Of a stretch of 8,912 nt of DNA, positions 1 through 5,504 are shown piece by piece (within the stretch, counting starts at the first letter, position 1; each line of letters begins with the position of its first letter). The notes under the pieces were generated by a model, which saw only the letters and a program-made list of their open reading frames with translations, was not told where the DNA came from and did no database searches. The translations under genes and the position numbers were made by a program. Source of the DNA: Lachnospiraceae bacterium UBA3863 (GTDB taxonomy: Bacteria; Bacillota; Clostridia; Lachnospirales; Lachnospiraceae); contig DGGX01000010.1 in the NCBI GenBank assembly GCA_002392385.1, positions 1-8,912 on the forward strand, read 5' to 3'.

Positions 1-133
1 GGCAGAAGTTGATGCCGTTGAAGAGATCATGTGAGCCATACACGTAAACACGGCCGTCCACGATGTGGGGCTCGGCATCCGGTACATACTCCCAACTGGG
101 GAGATAAGGATTGAGTGCATTTTTCTGCGTCAT
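1..133 (-). CDS. Glycoside hydrolase family 43 protein, N-terminal fragment
   Basis: This is the 5' end of a gene that runs off the left edge; 44 residues are visible. They read MTQKNALNPYLPSWEYVPDA and continue with EPHIVDGRVYVYGSHD. This is the first blade of the five-bladed propeller in many clostridial GH43 enzymes (beta-xylosidase or alpha-L-arabinofuranosidase type). Asp19 in the VPDAEPH segment is the likely general base by family analogy. The start is supported by an AGGAGG site five bases before the ATG (AGGAGGCGGGTATG on the minus strand). No signal peptide precedes the domain, so the enzyme probably acts in the cytoplasm on imported oligosaccharides. The GH5 gene lies upstream on the same strand, with a 146-bp gap that could hold a separate promoter. 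The exact substrate cannot be told from this fragment. Confidence 0.85.
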   Translation of the reverse strand, partial: MTQKNALNPYLPSWEYVPDAEPHIVDGRVYVYGSHDLFNGINFC

Positions 134-279
134 ACCCGCCTCCTGTACTCTTTGTGCAAAAACAACAATAAGCCGACAATAATTATTTCTAATTTATCAC
201 ATTCTCTCTTACTGTTCCCGGTCCTGTCGTGAACTGTACTTTTTCCTGCGCAAATTGCCCAATGATCAGACAGTCTCCG
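134..279 (-). other. Intergenic region upstream of the GH43 gene
   Basis: This 146-bp gap separates the GH5 stop from the GH43 start. The part nearest GH43 (about 150-205) is strikingly A+T-rich compared with the rest of the window, as expected of a promoter region. It contains TTTG-CA-CAAA symmetry on the minus strand around 151-160. I could not find a convincing -35/-10 pair, nor a hairpin followed by a T run that would end GH5 transcription. The two genes may therefore be partly co-transcribed. Confidence 0.35.
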
Positions 280-1440
280 TCAGACTTCCGGCAGCCATCC
301 TTCTTCGATGCATCTGCGCAGATCCCAGGGATCCTTCCACCGCTGGTCGGGCATATCGGAGAGGTCCTTCCGGAGCTGGTAGTTCCAGTAATACCAACCG
401 GCGGTCTCCTCCCAGACGCTGAGCTCGATCTCCGCCACCTCGTTATAGCGGCGGCGCTTCTCCGCCCTGTAGGCCTCCTCGCTGAGCCCGTCCCTGGGCG
501 TATCGAAGGCATAGGCGGCGCACAGGCACCATTCGCCCACGATGGCCGGCGTATACTTCTGGACCATCTTCAGGCGCAGACGGTCCGCCGCGATATAAGC
601 CTTGTAGAGCCAGGGCTTGTGGATATGGGCGATATTCTCCATGGCAAAGATATAGATGTGCACGTCCAGGTAGACATTCTCCATTCCGTTCTTCACGAAG
701 AAGTCCTTCCAGGCGGTCATGCGGAAGCCGTCGTGGAAGACCACGGCCTTGTCCGCGGGCAGATACTTGCGGATCCGCCGGTAGGCCTCCTTATAGAAAG
801 TCTTGAGGAAGGAGGTGGGCACGGGGCCTGACCCTCTGGCCTCCTCCTTGTTGCGGGCCTTGCCGGTGGAAGGAGCCGTGATATAGGTCAGGAAATTGAT
901 GGGCTCGTTCAGGACCTCGATCCCGAAGAGGCCCCGGCGGTCGGCATAGCGCTGGGCCAGCCTCTCCAGCACGGTATAGGCAAAGGCCACCTCCTGGGGA
1001 TCCTTGCACCACCTGCAGACGCCGGTGATCCCGCCGTTGTCATAGCCGTTCTGACTGCCCGGGACCGTGTGCAGGTCGATGAGGATGGTCATGTCGTGGG
1101 CCTCCGCCCAGTCAAAGGCCCTGTCCAGATACTCGATGCAGCCGGCGTAGGGCGGCCTGTCCCCGAAAATAAAAAAAGGCACAGGAATGCGGACATGGTC
1201 GATCCCGTGGGAGGCCAGATAGGCAAAATCCTCCTCCGTCACATAGGTATCCCTGTGTTCCTTCATCCTGCGGTCCAGTTCTTCTCTGTCTGTGAAGTCC
1301 TTCCAGCTTTCCGGCCGGTTGAGCCAGATCTCATCCTCCGCGTCCGTGCCGGCGAAAATATGCGGGCTCATCCAGTGTTCCAGTACCAGCCAGTTGCCCA
1401 GATTGGCGCCGTGAAACGCCTTCGATCCTTCCCTGCTCAT
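280..1440 (-). CDS. Glycoside hydrolase family 5 protein (exo-beta-1,3-glucanase-like, cytoplasmic)
   Basis: This 386-aa retaining beta-glycosidase has a single GH5 TIM barrel. Visible family landmarks are NLGNWLVLEHW (13-23), HVRIP with Arg84, the DLHTVPGSQNGYDN segment (122-135), the acid/base Glu179 in LNEP, DVHIY with His261, the nucleophile Glu303 in VGEW, and an aromatic WYYWNY run (349-354). The GSQNG and NLG.WLVLE signatures resemble the exo-beta-1,3-glucanase branch (GH5_9-like) more than secreted endocellulases. The frame is open upstream to 1611 across the tRNA, but the ATG at 1440 is chosen because AGGAGG lies seven bases before it and the barrel begins about ten residues later. 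There is no signal peptide or carbohydrate-binding module, so cytoplasmic action on imported glucosides is inferred. GH43 lies downstream on the same strand. Family call is secure; substrate is not. Confidence 0.88.
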   Translation of the reverse strand: MSREGSKAFHGANLGNWLVLEHWMSPHIFAGTDAEDEIWLNRPESWKDFTDREELDRRMKEHRDTYVTEEDFAYLASHGIDHVRIPVPFFIFGDRPPYAGCIEYLDRAFDWAEAHDMTILIDLHTVPGSQNGYDNGGITGVCRWCKDPQEVAFAYTVLERLAQRYADRRGLFGIEVLNEPINFLTYITAPSTGKARNKEEARGSGPVPTSFLKTFYKEAYRRIRKYLPADKAVVFHDGFRMTAWKDFFVKNGMENVYLDVHIYIFAMENIAHIHKPWLYKAYIAADRLRLKMVQKYTPAIVGEWCLCAAYAFDTPRDGLSEEAYRAEKRRRYNEVAEIELSVWEETAGWYYWNYQLRKDLSDMPDQRWKDPWDLRRCIEEGWLPEV

Positions 1441-1459
1441 CTCAATCCCTCCTGTGTAT

Positions 1460-1494
1460 ATTTTACCTCCGTGTCGGCGACATGTGCTCCGACA
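1460..1494 (-). promoter_or_regulatory. Candidate promoter/operator of the GH5 gene
   Basis: Minus-strand -10-like TAAAAT lies at 1460-1465. Just upstream of it is a hyphenated palindrome TGTCG-G-CGACA (1472-1482), and a second copy of the half-site, CCGACA, lies at 1489-1494. No good -35 box is visible, as expected of an activator-dependent or regulated promoter. The tRNA terminator ends just upstream, so GH5 needs its own promoter in this interval. This is inference from symmetry and position only. Confidence 0.3.
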
Positions 1495-1511
1495 GTTCCA
1501 TTTTAACGCAG

Positions 1512-1543
1512 AAAAGGACCCCTGTACACCTGTACAGGAGTCC
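1512..1543 (-). terminator. Intrinsic terminator of the tRNA-Leu gene
   Basis: On the minus strand GGACTCCTGTAC pairs with GTACAGGGGTCC around the four-base loop AGGT. This makes a 12-bp stem with one G-T pair, followed directly by TTTTC. It begins 24 bases after the tRNA 3' end. It has no T run in the plus direction, so it acts on minus-strand transcripts and insulates GH5 from tRNA transcription. Confidence 0.88.
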
Positions 1544-1567
1544 TCTCCTACTTCCCCTATCAAAAGA

Positions 1568-1649
1568 TGCCGGTGGCCGGACTCGAACCGGCACGGGTCT
1601 CCCCGCCGCATTTTGAGTGCGGTACGTCTACCAATTCCATCACACCGGC
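1568..1649 (-). tRNA. tRNA-Leu, anticodon CAA
   Basis: The 82-base gene folds as a class II tRNA. The acceptor stem is GCCGGTG with CACCGGC, the discriminator is A, and there is a D-arm containing GGAATTGGTAGAC. The anticodon stem CCGCA/TGCGG encloses the loop CTCAAAA with anticodon CAA at 1613-1615. A long variable arm CGGG-GAGA-CCCG and a T-arm with GGTTCGAGTCC complete it. It therefore reads the UUG leucine codon. CCA is not encoded: the bases after the discriminator are TCTTTTG, so the tail must be added enzymatically. It is a single-gene unit with its own promoter upstream and intrinsic terminator downstream. Confidence 0.96.
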
Positions 1650-1685
1650 CTGCCGGTGCACAGGCTGCTCCCGCGCACCGGATTG

Positions 1686-1715
1686 ATTATACCCTCTGCG
1701 GCCTGCTCCTGTAAA
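1686..1715 (-). promoter_or_regulatory. Promoter of tRNA-Leu
   Basis: On the minus strand there is a TTTACA -35 box (1710-1715), an 18-bp spacer, and a perfect TATAAT -10 box (1686-1691). The inferred start near 1679 gives a leader of about 30 bases before the tRNA 5' end. Confidence 0.82.
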
Positions 1716-1726
1716 GAGGCAGCCCG

Positions 1727-1764
1727 AAAACAGGCGCCGGGGACGGCTGTTCTCCGGGTCCCCG
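1727..1764 (-). terminator. Weak candidate terminator after the aminotransferase gene
   Basis: On the minus strand CGGGGAC (1758-1764) pairs with GTCCCCG (1738-1744) around a 13-base loop, and a TTTT run (1727-1730) follows seven bases later. The long loop and displaced T run make it weaker than a textbook terminator. It sits between the aminotransferase stop and the tRNA promoter, where a terminator is expected. Confidence 0.35.
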
Positions 1765-1793
1765 CGATGGCAGGTCCATTCAGTTCATTCGCT

Positions 1794-3110
1794 TCATTCC
1801 TGGGCGGCCGCCTTCTCCGCGGCGTCCATGTTCTCCAGGATCTTCTTGATGCTGATATAGCGGACGCAGACGGTGAAGAGCTCCGCCGCCACCTTCAGGT
1901 CATTGAGGGGCGGGTAGCTGGGGGCAATGCGTATATTGTTGTCCAGCGGATCCTTGCCGTAGGGCCAGGTGGCGCCGGCCTTGGTCAGGATGACGCCGGC
2001 CTTGCGGGCCTTGTCCACGATGCGTCTGGCCGTGCCGGGCATGCCCTCGAAGCTGATGAAATAACCGCCGTGGGGTTTGGTCCACTCCGCGATGCCGAGA
2101 CCGCCCAGATTCTGCTCGAAGATCTCCTCCACCGCCTCAAATTTGGGCCGGAGGATATCGGCATGTTTTCTCATGTGCTCGACCATGCCGCTGATGTCGC
2201 CGAAGAAGCGGACGTGCCGCAGCTGGTTCACCTTGTCGTGGCCGATAGTCTGCACGGACAGCTGACGGCGGATGTCCTCCAGGTTGTTGGGGGAGGTGGC
2301 CAGGGCGCTGATGCCGGAGCCCGGGAAGGTGATCTTGGACGTGGAGGCGAATTTGTAGACCAGGTCCGGATGGCCGGCCCGCTTGCACTCCGCCAGGATC
2401 TCGATCACGTGGTCCTGCGGGTCATCATAGAGATGATGAATGGTATAGGCGTTGTCCCAGAAGATCCTGAAATCCCTGGCCGCGGGCTTCAGCCTCGCGA
2501 ACCGGCGCACGGTCTCGTCCGAGTAGGTGTAGCCCTGGGGGTTGGAATATTTGGGCACACACCATATGCCCTTGATGGACTCGTCCTCAGCGACCAGCCG
2601 CTCCACCATATCCATATCCGGACCTTCCGGGGACATGGGGACGGGGATCATCTCGATCCCGAAATACTCCGTGATGGCAAAATGGCGGTCATAGCCGGGA
2701 GACGGACACAGGAACTTCACCTTGTCCAGCTTGCACCAGGGGGTGTTTCCCAACACACCGTGGGTCATGGCGCGGGAGACCGTGTCATACATGATATTAA
2801 GGGAGGAATTGCCGTAGATGATGAGGTTGTTGGGATTGTTCTCCATCATGTCCCCCATCAGCTCCTTGACTTCCGATATGCCGTCCAGCACACCGTAGTT
2901 GCGGCAGTCCGTGCCGTCCTCACAGGACAGGTCCGCCTCTGAATTGAGGGCGTCCATCAGTCCCATGGAGAGATCCAGCTGTTCCCTGCAGGGCTTGCCC
3001 CTGGCCATATTCAGATTCAGGTCCATGGCCTGGTATTTCTTGTATGCAGCCGTCATCCGGGCGAATTCCTCCTGGAGCTCTGCCCTGGTCATTTCTGTGT
3101 AGGCCTTCAT
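1794..3110 (-). CDS. PLP-dependent aminotransferase, aspartate aminotransferase-like (class I fold, Ic-type)
   Basis: This 438-aa cytoplasmic enzyme transfers an amino group using pyridoxal phosphate. The PLP lysine is Lys259 in FASTSKITFPGSG. Asn190 lies in KYSNPQGYTYS and Asp219 in the FWDNAY motif that holds the cofactor ring; Arg394 in NNIRIAPSYPP is the likely substrate carboxylate anchor. The N-terminal LNLNMARGKPCREQLDLS segment and the overall length match the actinobacterial/clostridial aspartate aminotransferase-like family (Pfam Asp_aminotransf, PF12897), distinct from classic AspC. The ATG at 3110 is chosen over an open 24-codon extension because AGAGAGGT precedes it by about five bases and conserved sequence starts at once. 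It is flanked by a divergent MATE gene and by the tRNA, so it is probably monocistronic. The fold and cofactor call is firm; aspartate as the main substrate is family inference. Confidence 0.9.
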   Translation of the reverse strand: MKAYTEMTRAELQEEFARMTAAYKKYQAMDLNLNMARGKPCREQLDLSMGLMDALNSEADLSCEDGTDCRNYGVLDGISEVKELMGDMMENNPNNLIIYGNSSLNIMYDTVSRAMTHGVLGNTPWCKLDKVKFLCPSPGYDRHFAITEYFGIEMIPVPMSPEGPDMDMVERLVAEDESIKGIWCVPKYSNPQGYTYSDETVRRFARLKPAARDFRIFWDNAYTIHHLYDDPQDHVIEILAECKRAGHPDLVYKFASTSKITFPGSGISALATSPNNLEDIRRQLSVQTIGHDKVNQLRHVRFFGDISGMVEHMRKHADILRPKFEAVEEIFEQNLGGLGIAEWTKPHGGYFISFEGMPGTARRIVDKARKAGVILTKAGATWPYGKDPLDNNIRIAPSYPPLNDLKVAAELFTVCVRYISIKKILENMDAAEKAAAQE

Positions 3111-3153
3111 CGGCACCTCTCTTTCGTATACAAGCATACAATCACTGCTCCCT

Positions 3154-3182
3154 ATCATACACGATAATGCCCCCGGGCACAA
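3154..3182 (-). promoter_or_regulatory. Candidate promoter of the aminotransferase gene
   Basis: On the minus strand TATGAT (3154-3159) is a good -10 box. TTGTGC (3177-3182) is placed 17 bp upstream and keeps only the TTG of the -35 consensus. The inferred start leaves a leader of roughly 35-40 bases before the AGAGAGGT ribosome site. The gap continues to 3306, where I found no strong plus-strand promoter for the MATE gene. Confidence 0.45.
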
Positions 3183-3306
3183 GTACGACCCTATCTCTTT
3201 GATTCTACGCTTGCGGGAGGGTCCTCCTGCCTGTAAGCTAGAGTAGAGACGGGACTGCGTTCATGCAGGATGCGCGATTCCGTCAAAAAGGGGGGACTGA
3301 TATATT

Positions 3307-5079
3307 ATGAATAAACTTCCTTCAGACGACAGGATCATCCGGGAGCTCTGTTTCCGCCTGCTGCCGGCCCAGATCATGCTGGCGGCCGTGAACGCGGTCA
3401 ACGGCCTGGTCAGCGGTATTTTTGCCACTAATTTCGTGGGACAGGACGCCATGAGCGCCGTGGGTCTCTATTCCCCCCTGTCCCTGGTCATCGGTGCCGT
3501 CAGCGCGCTCCTGCTCGGGGGCTCTCAGATACTGAGCGCCGAGTACAAGGGCAGCAACAGCACAGACCGTTTCCGGGATATCTTTATGCTGGACATGGAG
3601 CTGTCTGTCCTGATCTCCGCAGTCCTGACCCTTGCCCTCTTTCTGGGCGGGGCACTGCGTCTGGGCAGGCTCTTCACCGCGGATGTGCCCGTGCAGTCCA
3701 GTCTCAACATCTATCTCATGGGCATGGCCCTGAGCGTCCTGCCCCAGGTCCTGGGCCAGCAGCTGTCCGGCTATCTCTCCCTGGAGAACCGGGCCCACCT
3801 CACCCTGGCGGCCAGTATCGCCTATGTCGTCATCAATCTCCTTCTAAACTGGGTCTTCATCGTCTGCATGCACATGCAGGTCCTGGGCCTGGCCCTGTCC
3901 TCCTCGCTGGGACTCTGGGCATACTGCCTGATCCAGGCCGTCTGGTTCCTCCGGCCCGACGCGGATGTCCGCTTCAGTCTCCAGGGCATAAAGCCGGGGG
4001 ACGTGGCGGAGCTCTTCCGGATCGGCATCCCCGGCGCCCTGTCCTACGCCTACCTGTCCTTCCGCGGCCTGGCAGTCAACGCCATGCTCACCCGCTGGGT
4101 GGGGAGCGACGGCCTGTCCGCCTTCACGGCCTGCAACTCCCTGATGAATATCTTCTGGACCATCCCCACCGGCATGCTGGCGGTCTCCCGCATGCTGATG
4201 AGCGTCAGCATAGGCGAGGAGGACCGGCATTCCCTGCAGGATGTCATGCGCAACGTCTTCCGGCGCTACATCCCCCTCATGTGCGGCGTCTGCGTCCTGA
4301 TCATCGTCTGCGCCCGGCCCTTCACCCGTCTCTTCTATCAGGATGTCTCCGCCCCCGTTTTCTCCATGACGGAATGGGGCTTCCGTTTCCTGCCCTTCTG
4401 CATGCCCACGGGGATCGTGGTCATGCACTTCATCTGTTACGGGCAGGCCTCCGGCAAGAACCTTTTCGTGCACATCCTGGTCTTCCTAGACTCCGTCGTG
4501 ACGGTCACGGCCTTCACGGCTCTCCTGATCCCCTTCATCGGCATGAACAGTGTCTACATCGCCAATGTCATGAACGGTATCGTATCCTGTCTGTTCATTC
4601 TGGGCCACGCGGTGCTCATGAACAGGCGCCTGCCGGTCAATATGGCGGAGCTCATGGTGATCCCGCCCTCCTTCGGTGTCCCGGAGGATGCCCTTATGGA
4701 CCTCTCCGTGCGGACTATGGAAGAGGTCACCACGGTGGCCGCGGCCGTCCAGTCCTTCTATGAGGGCAGCGGCGTCGACCGGCGCCGGTCCATGCTGGCG
4801 GGCCTGGCCCTGGAGGAGATGGCCGGCAATGTGGTGGACCATGGTTTTTCCAAGGACAGCCGGCCCCATTCCGTGGATATCCGGGCGGTGCACAAGGACG
4901 ACTCCCTGATCCTCCGGATCCGGGACGACTGCAGGCCCTTCGATCCTGACGAAAGACGGGCCATGACGGACCCGGCCGACAAGGCCTCCAACATCGGTAT
5001 CCGGATGGTCTATGCCATGGCGGAGTCCGTTCGCTATCAGAATCTTCTGGGTCTGAACGTTCTCACGATCCGTATCTGA
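3307..5079 (+). CDS. MATE-family transporter fused to an RsbW/SpoIIAB-like ATP-binding domain
   Basis: This is a 590-aa two-part protein. Residues 1 to about 440 are a MATE exporter with about twelve hydrophobic segments (roughly 21-41, 54-72, 98-116, 135-155, 168-188, 193-213, 238-258, 274-298, 322-337, 360-378, 387-411, 414-437) and the early FVGQDAMSAVGLYSPLSL motif. MATE proteins expel cationic drugs or metabolites using an ion gradient. Residues from about 460 to 590 form a GHKL/HATPase fold of the anti-sigma kinase type. The N box is EEMAGNVVDHG (Glu504, Asn508, His512, spaced as in SpoIIAB). The next box is RIRDDCRPFDPDE (Asp540), then NIGIRMV (Gly564) and a terminal NVLTIRI strand. 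An ordinary MATE protein is about 450 aa, so the tail is an added domain in one uninterrupted frame. A GGGGGG ribosome site lies about eleven bases before the ATG. No sigma factor, STAS or PP2C partner gene lies nearby. Regulatory role of the tail is inference. Confidence 0.9.
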   Translation: MNKLPSDDRIIRELCFRLLPAQIMLAAVNAVNGLVSGIFATNFVGQDAMSAVGLYSPLSLVIGAVSALLLGGSQILSAEYKGSNSTDRFRDIFMLDMELSVLISAVLTLALFLGGALRLGRLFTADVPVQSSLNIYLMGMALSVLPQVLGQQLSGYLSLENRAHLTLAASIAYVVINLLLNWVFIVCMHMQVLGLALSSSLGLWAYCLIQAVWFLRPDADVRFSLQGIKPGDVAELFRIGIPGALSYAYLSFRGLAVNAMLTRWVGSDGLSAFTACNSLMNIFWTIPTGMLAVSRMLMSVSIGEEDRHSLQDVMRNVFRRYIPLMCGVCVLIIVCARPFTRLFYQDVSAPVFSMTEWGFRFLPFCMPTGIVVMHFICYGQASGKNLFVHILVFLDSVVTVTAFTALLIPFIGMNSVYIANVMNGIVSCLFILGHAVLMNRRLPVNMAELMVIPPSFGVPEDALMDLSVRTMEEVTTVAAAVQSFYEGSGVDRRRSMLAGLALEEMAGNVVDHGFSKDSRPHSVDIRAVHKDDSLILRIRDDCRPFDPDERRAMTDPADKASNIGIRMVYAMAESVRYQNLLGLNVLTIRI

Positions 5080-5094
5080 CGGTCTCTGGTCCTC

Positions 5095-5336
5095 TTATTC
5101 TCCCATAAGCATCCGGAGGAAAGCGGCCGCATTCTCAGGATGCAGTGTCTCAGCGGCCACCGCCGCGGCCGGGTGCATGACATCGATCTCCCTGGCCTGG
5201 GTCACCACGGCCAGTCTCTGCCGGTACTGGGGATCCGTGAAGTGGAAGGAGGTGTCCATCTCTATGACCGCTCCTTCCGGCGCGCCGAGTCTCTCCCGCA
5301 GCGCCGCGCGTGTTCTTCTCTCACATAATCGTTCAT
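5095..5336 (-). pseudogene. Small frameshifted or decayed gene of unrecognised function
   Basis: A plausible gene start is visible: TATAAT at 5385-5390, GGAGGG before an ATG at 5336, then MNDYVRE. That frame stops after 24 residues. A shift of one base near 5316-5322 enters a long coherent frame, RTRAALRERLGAPEGAVIEM followed by DTSFHFTDPQYRQRLAVV, ending ENAAAFLRMLMGE at the TAA at 5095-5097. The joined product would be about 80 aa. The second frame alone has no ATG until 5259 (54 aa). The DTSF...REIDVM part and the HPENAAAFLRMLMGE end recall, from memory, the middle and the C-terminus of a clostridial small membrane or solute-binding-like protein family. This suggests an internal deletion as well. 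It ends 15 bp from the convergent MATE stop. A sequencing error at the shift, or a functional small gene starting at 5259, remain possible. Confidence 0.45.
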
Positions 5337-5384
5337 CTCTTCCCTCCGCCGTCTCTGCGGCAGTCCTGCGCCACGGTTATCAGC

Positions 5385-5413
5385 ATTATAGCCCCGCTGC
5401 CGCCCCAGTACAA
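5385..5413 (-). promoter_or_regulatory. Candidate promoter of the small frameshifted gene
   Basis: On the minus strand a perfect TATAAT (5385-5390) is preceded at 17 bp by TTGTAC (5408-5413), which keeps the TTG of the -35 consensus. The inferred start lies about 42 bases before the ATG at 5336, and the leader carries GGAGGG. Confidence 0.45.
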
Positions 5414-5426
5414 GGAAACCCTCTTA

Positions 5427-5455
5427 TGGACGCCCACCCTGTCAGGCATTATAAT
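5427..5455 (+). promoter_or_regulatory. Candidate promoter of the YfhO-family gene
   Basis: On the plus strand TGGACG (5427-5432, four of six consensus bases), a 17-bp spacer and a perfect TATAAT (5450-5455) lie in a locally A+T-rich patch. The inferred start near 5462 gives a leader of about 43 bases. It is back-to-back with the minus-strand promoter at 5385-5413. Confidence 0.55.
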
Positions 5456-5504
5456 ATTTTCCGAAAGTAAGCCGGCAGCGCCCCGACAGGGCAGATAGGA
5501 TCAT

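Noticed and set aside
1441..1611. N-terminal extension of the GH5 frame by 57 codons
   Set aside because: It would run through the tRNA-Leu gene and its terminator, and the residues do not resemble a signal peptide or domain. The ATG at 1440 has an AGGAGG site and fits the family.
1617..2942. A 441-codon plus-strand open frame opposite the aminotransferase
   Set aside because: It is the antisense shadow of a gene with intact catalytic motifs, and it starts inside the tRNA with no ribosome site.
3199..3240. TTGCGG-17-TAAGCT as a promoter for the MATE gene
   Set aside because: Each box matches only three of six consensus bases, which is near chance. I left the MATE promoter unassigned.
5140..5470. 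Plus-strand open frames in the MATE-YfhO gap
   Set aside because: They have no convincing ribosome sites and their translations are low in hydrophobic order. The minus-strand frame ending at 5095 looks more protein-like and has an upstream promoter.
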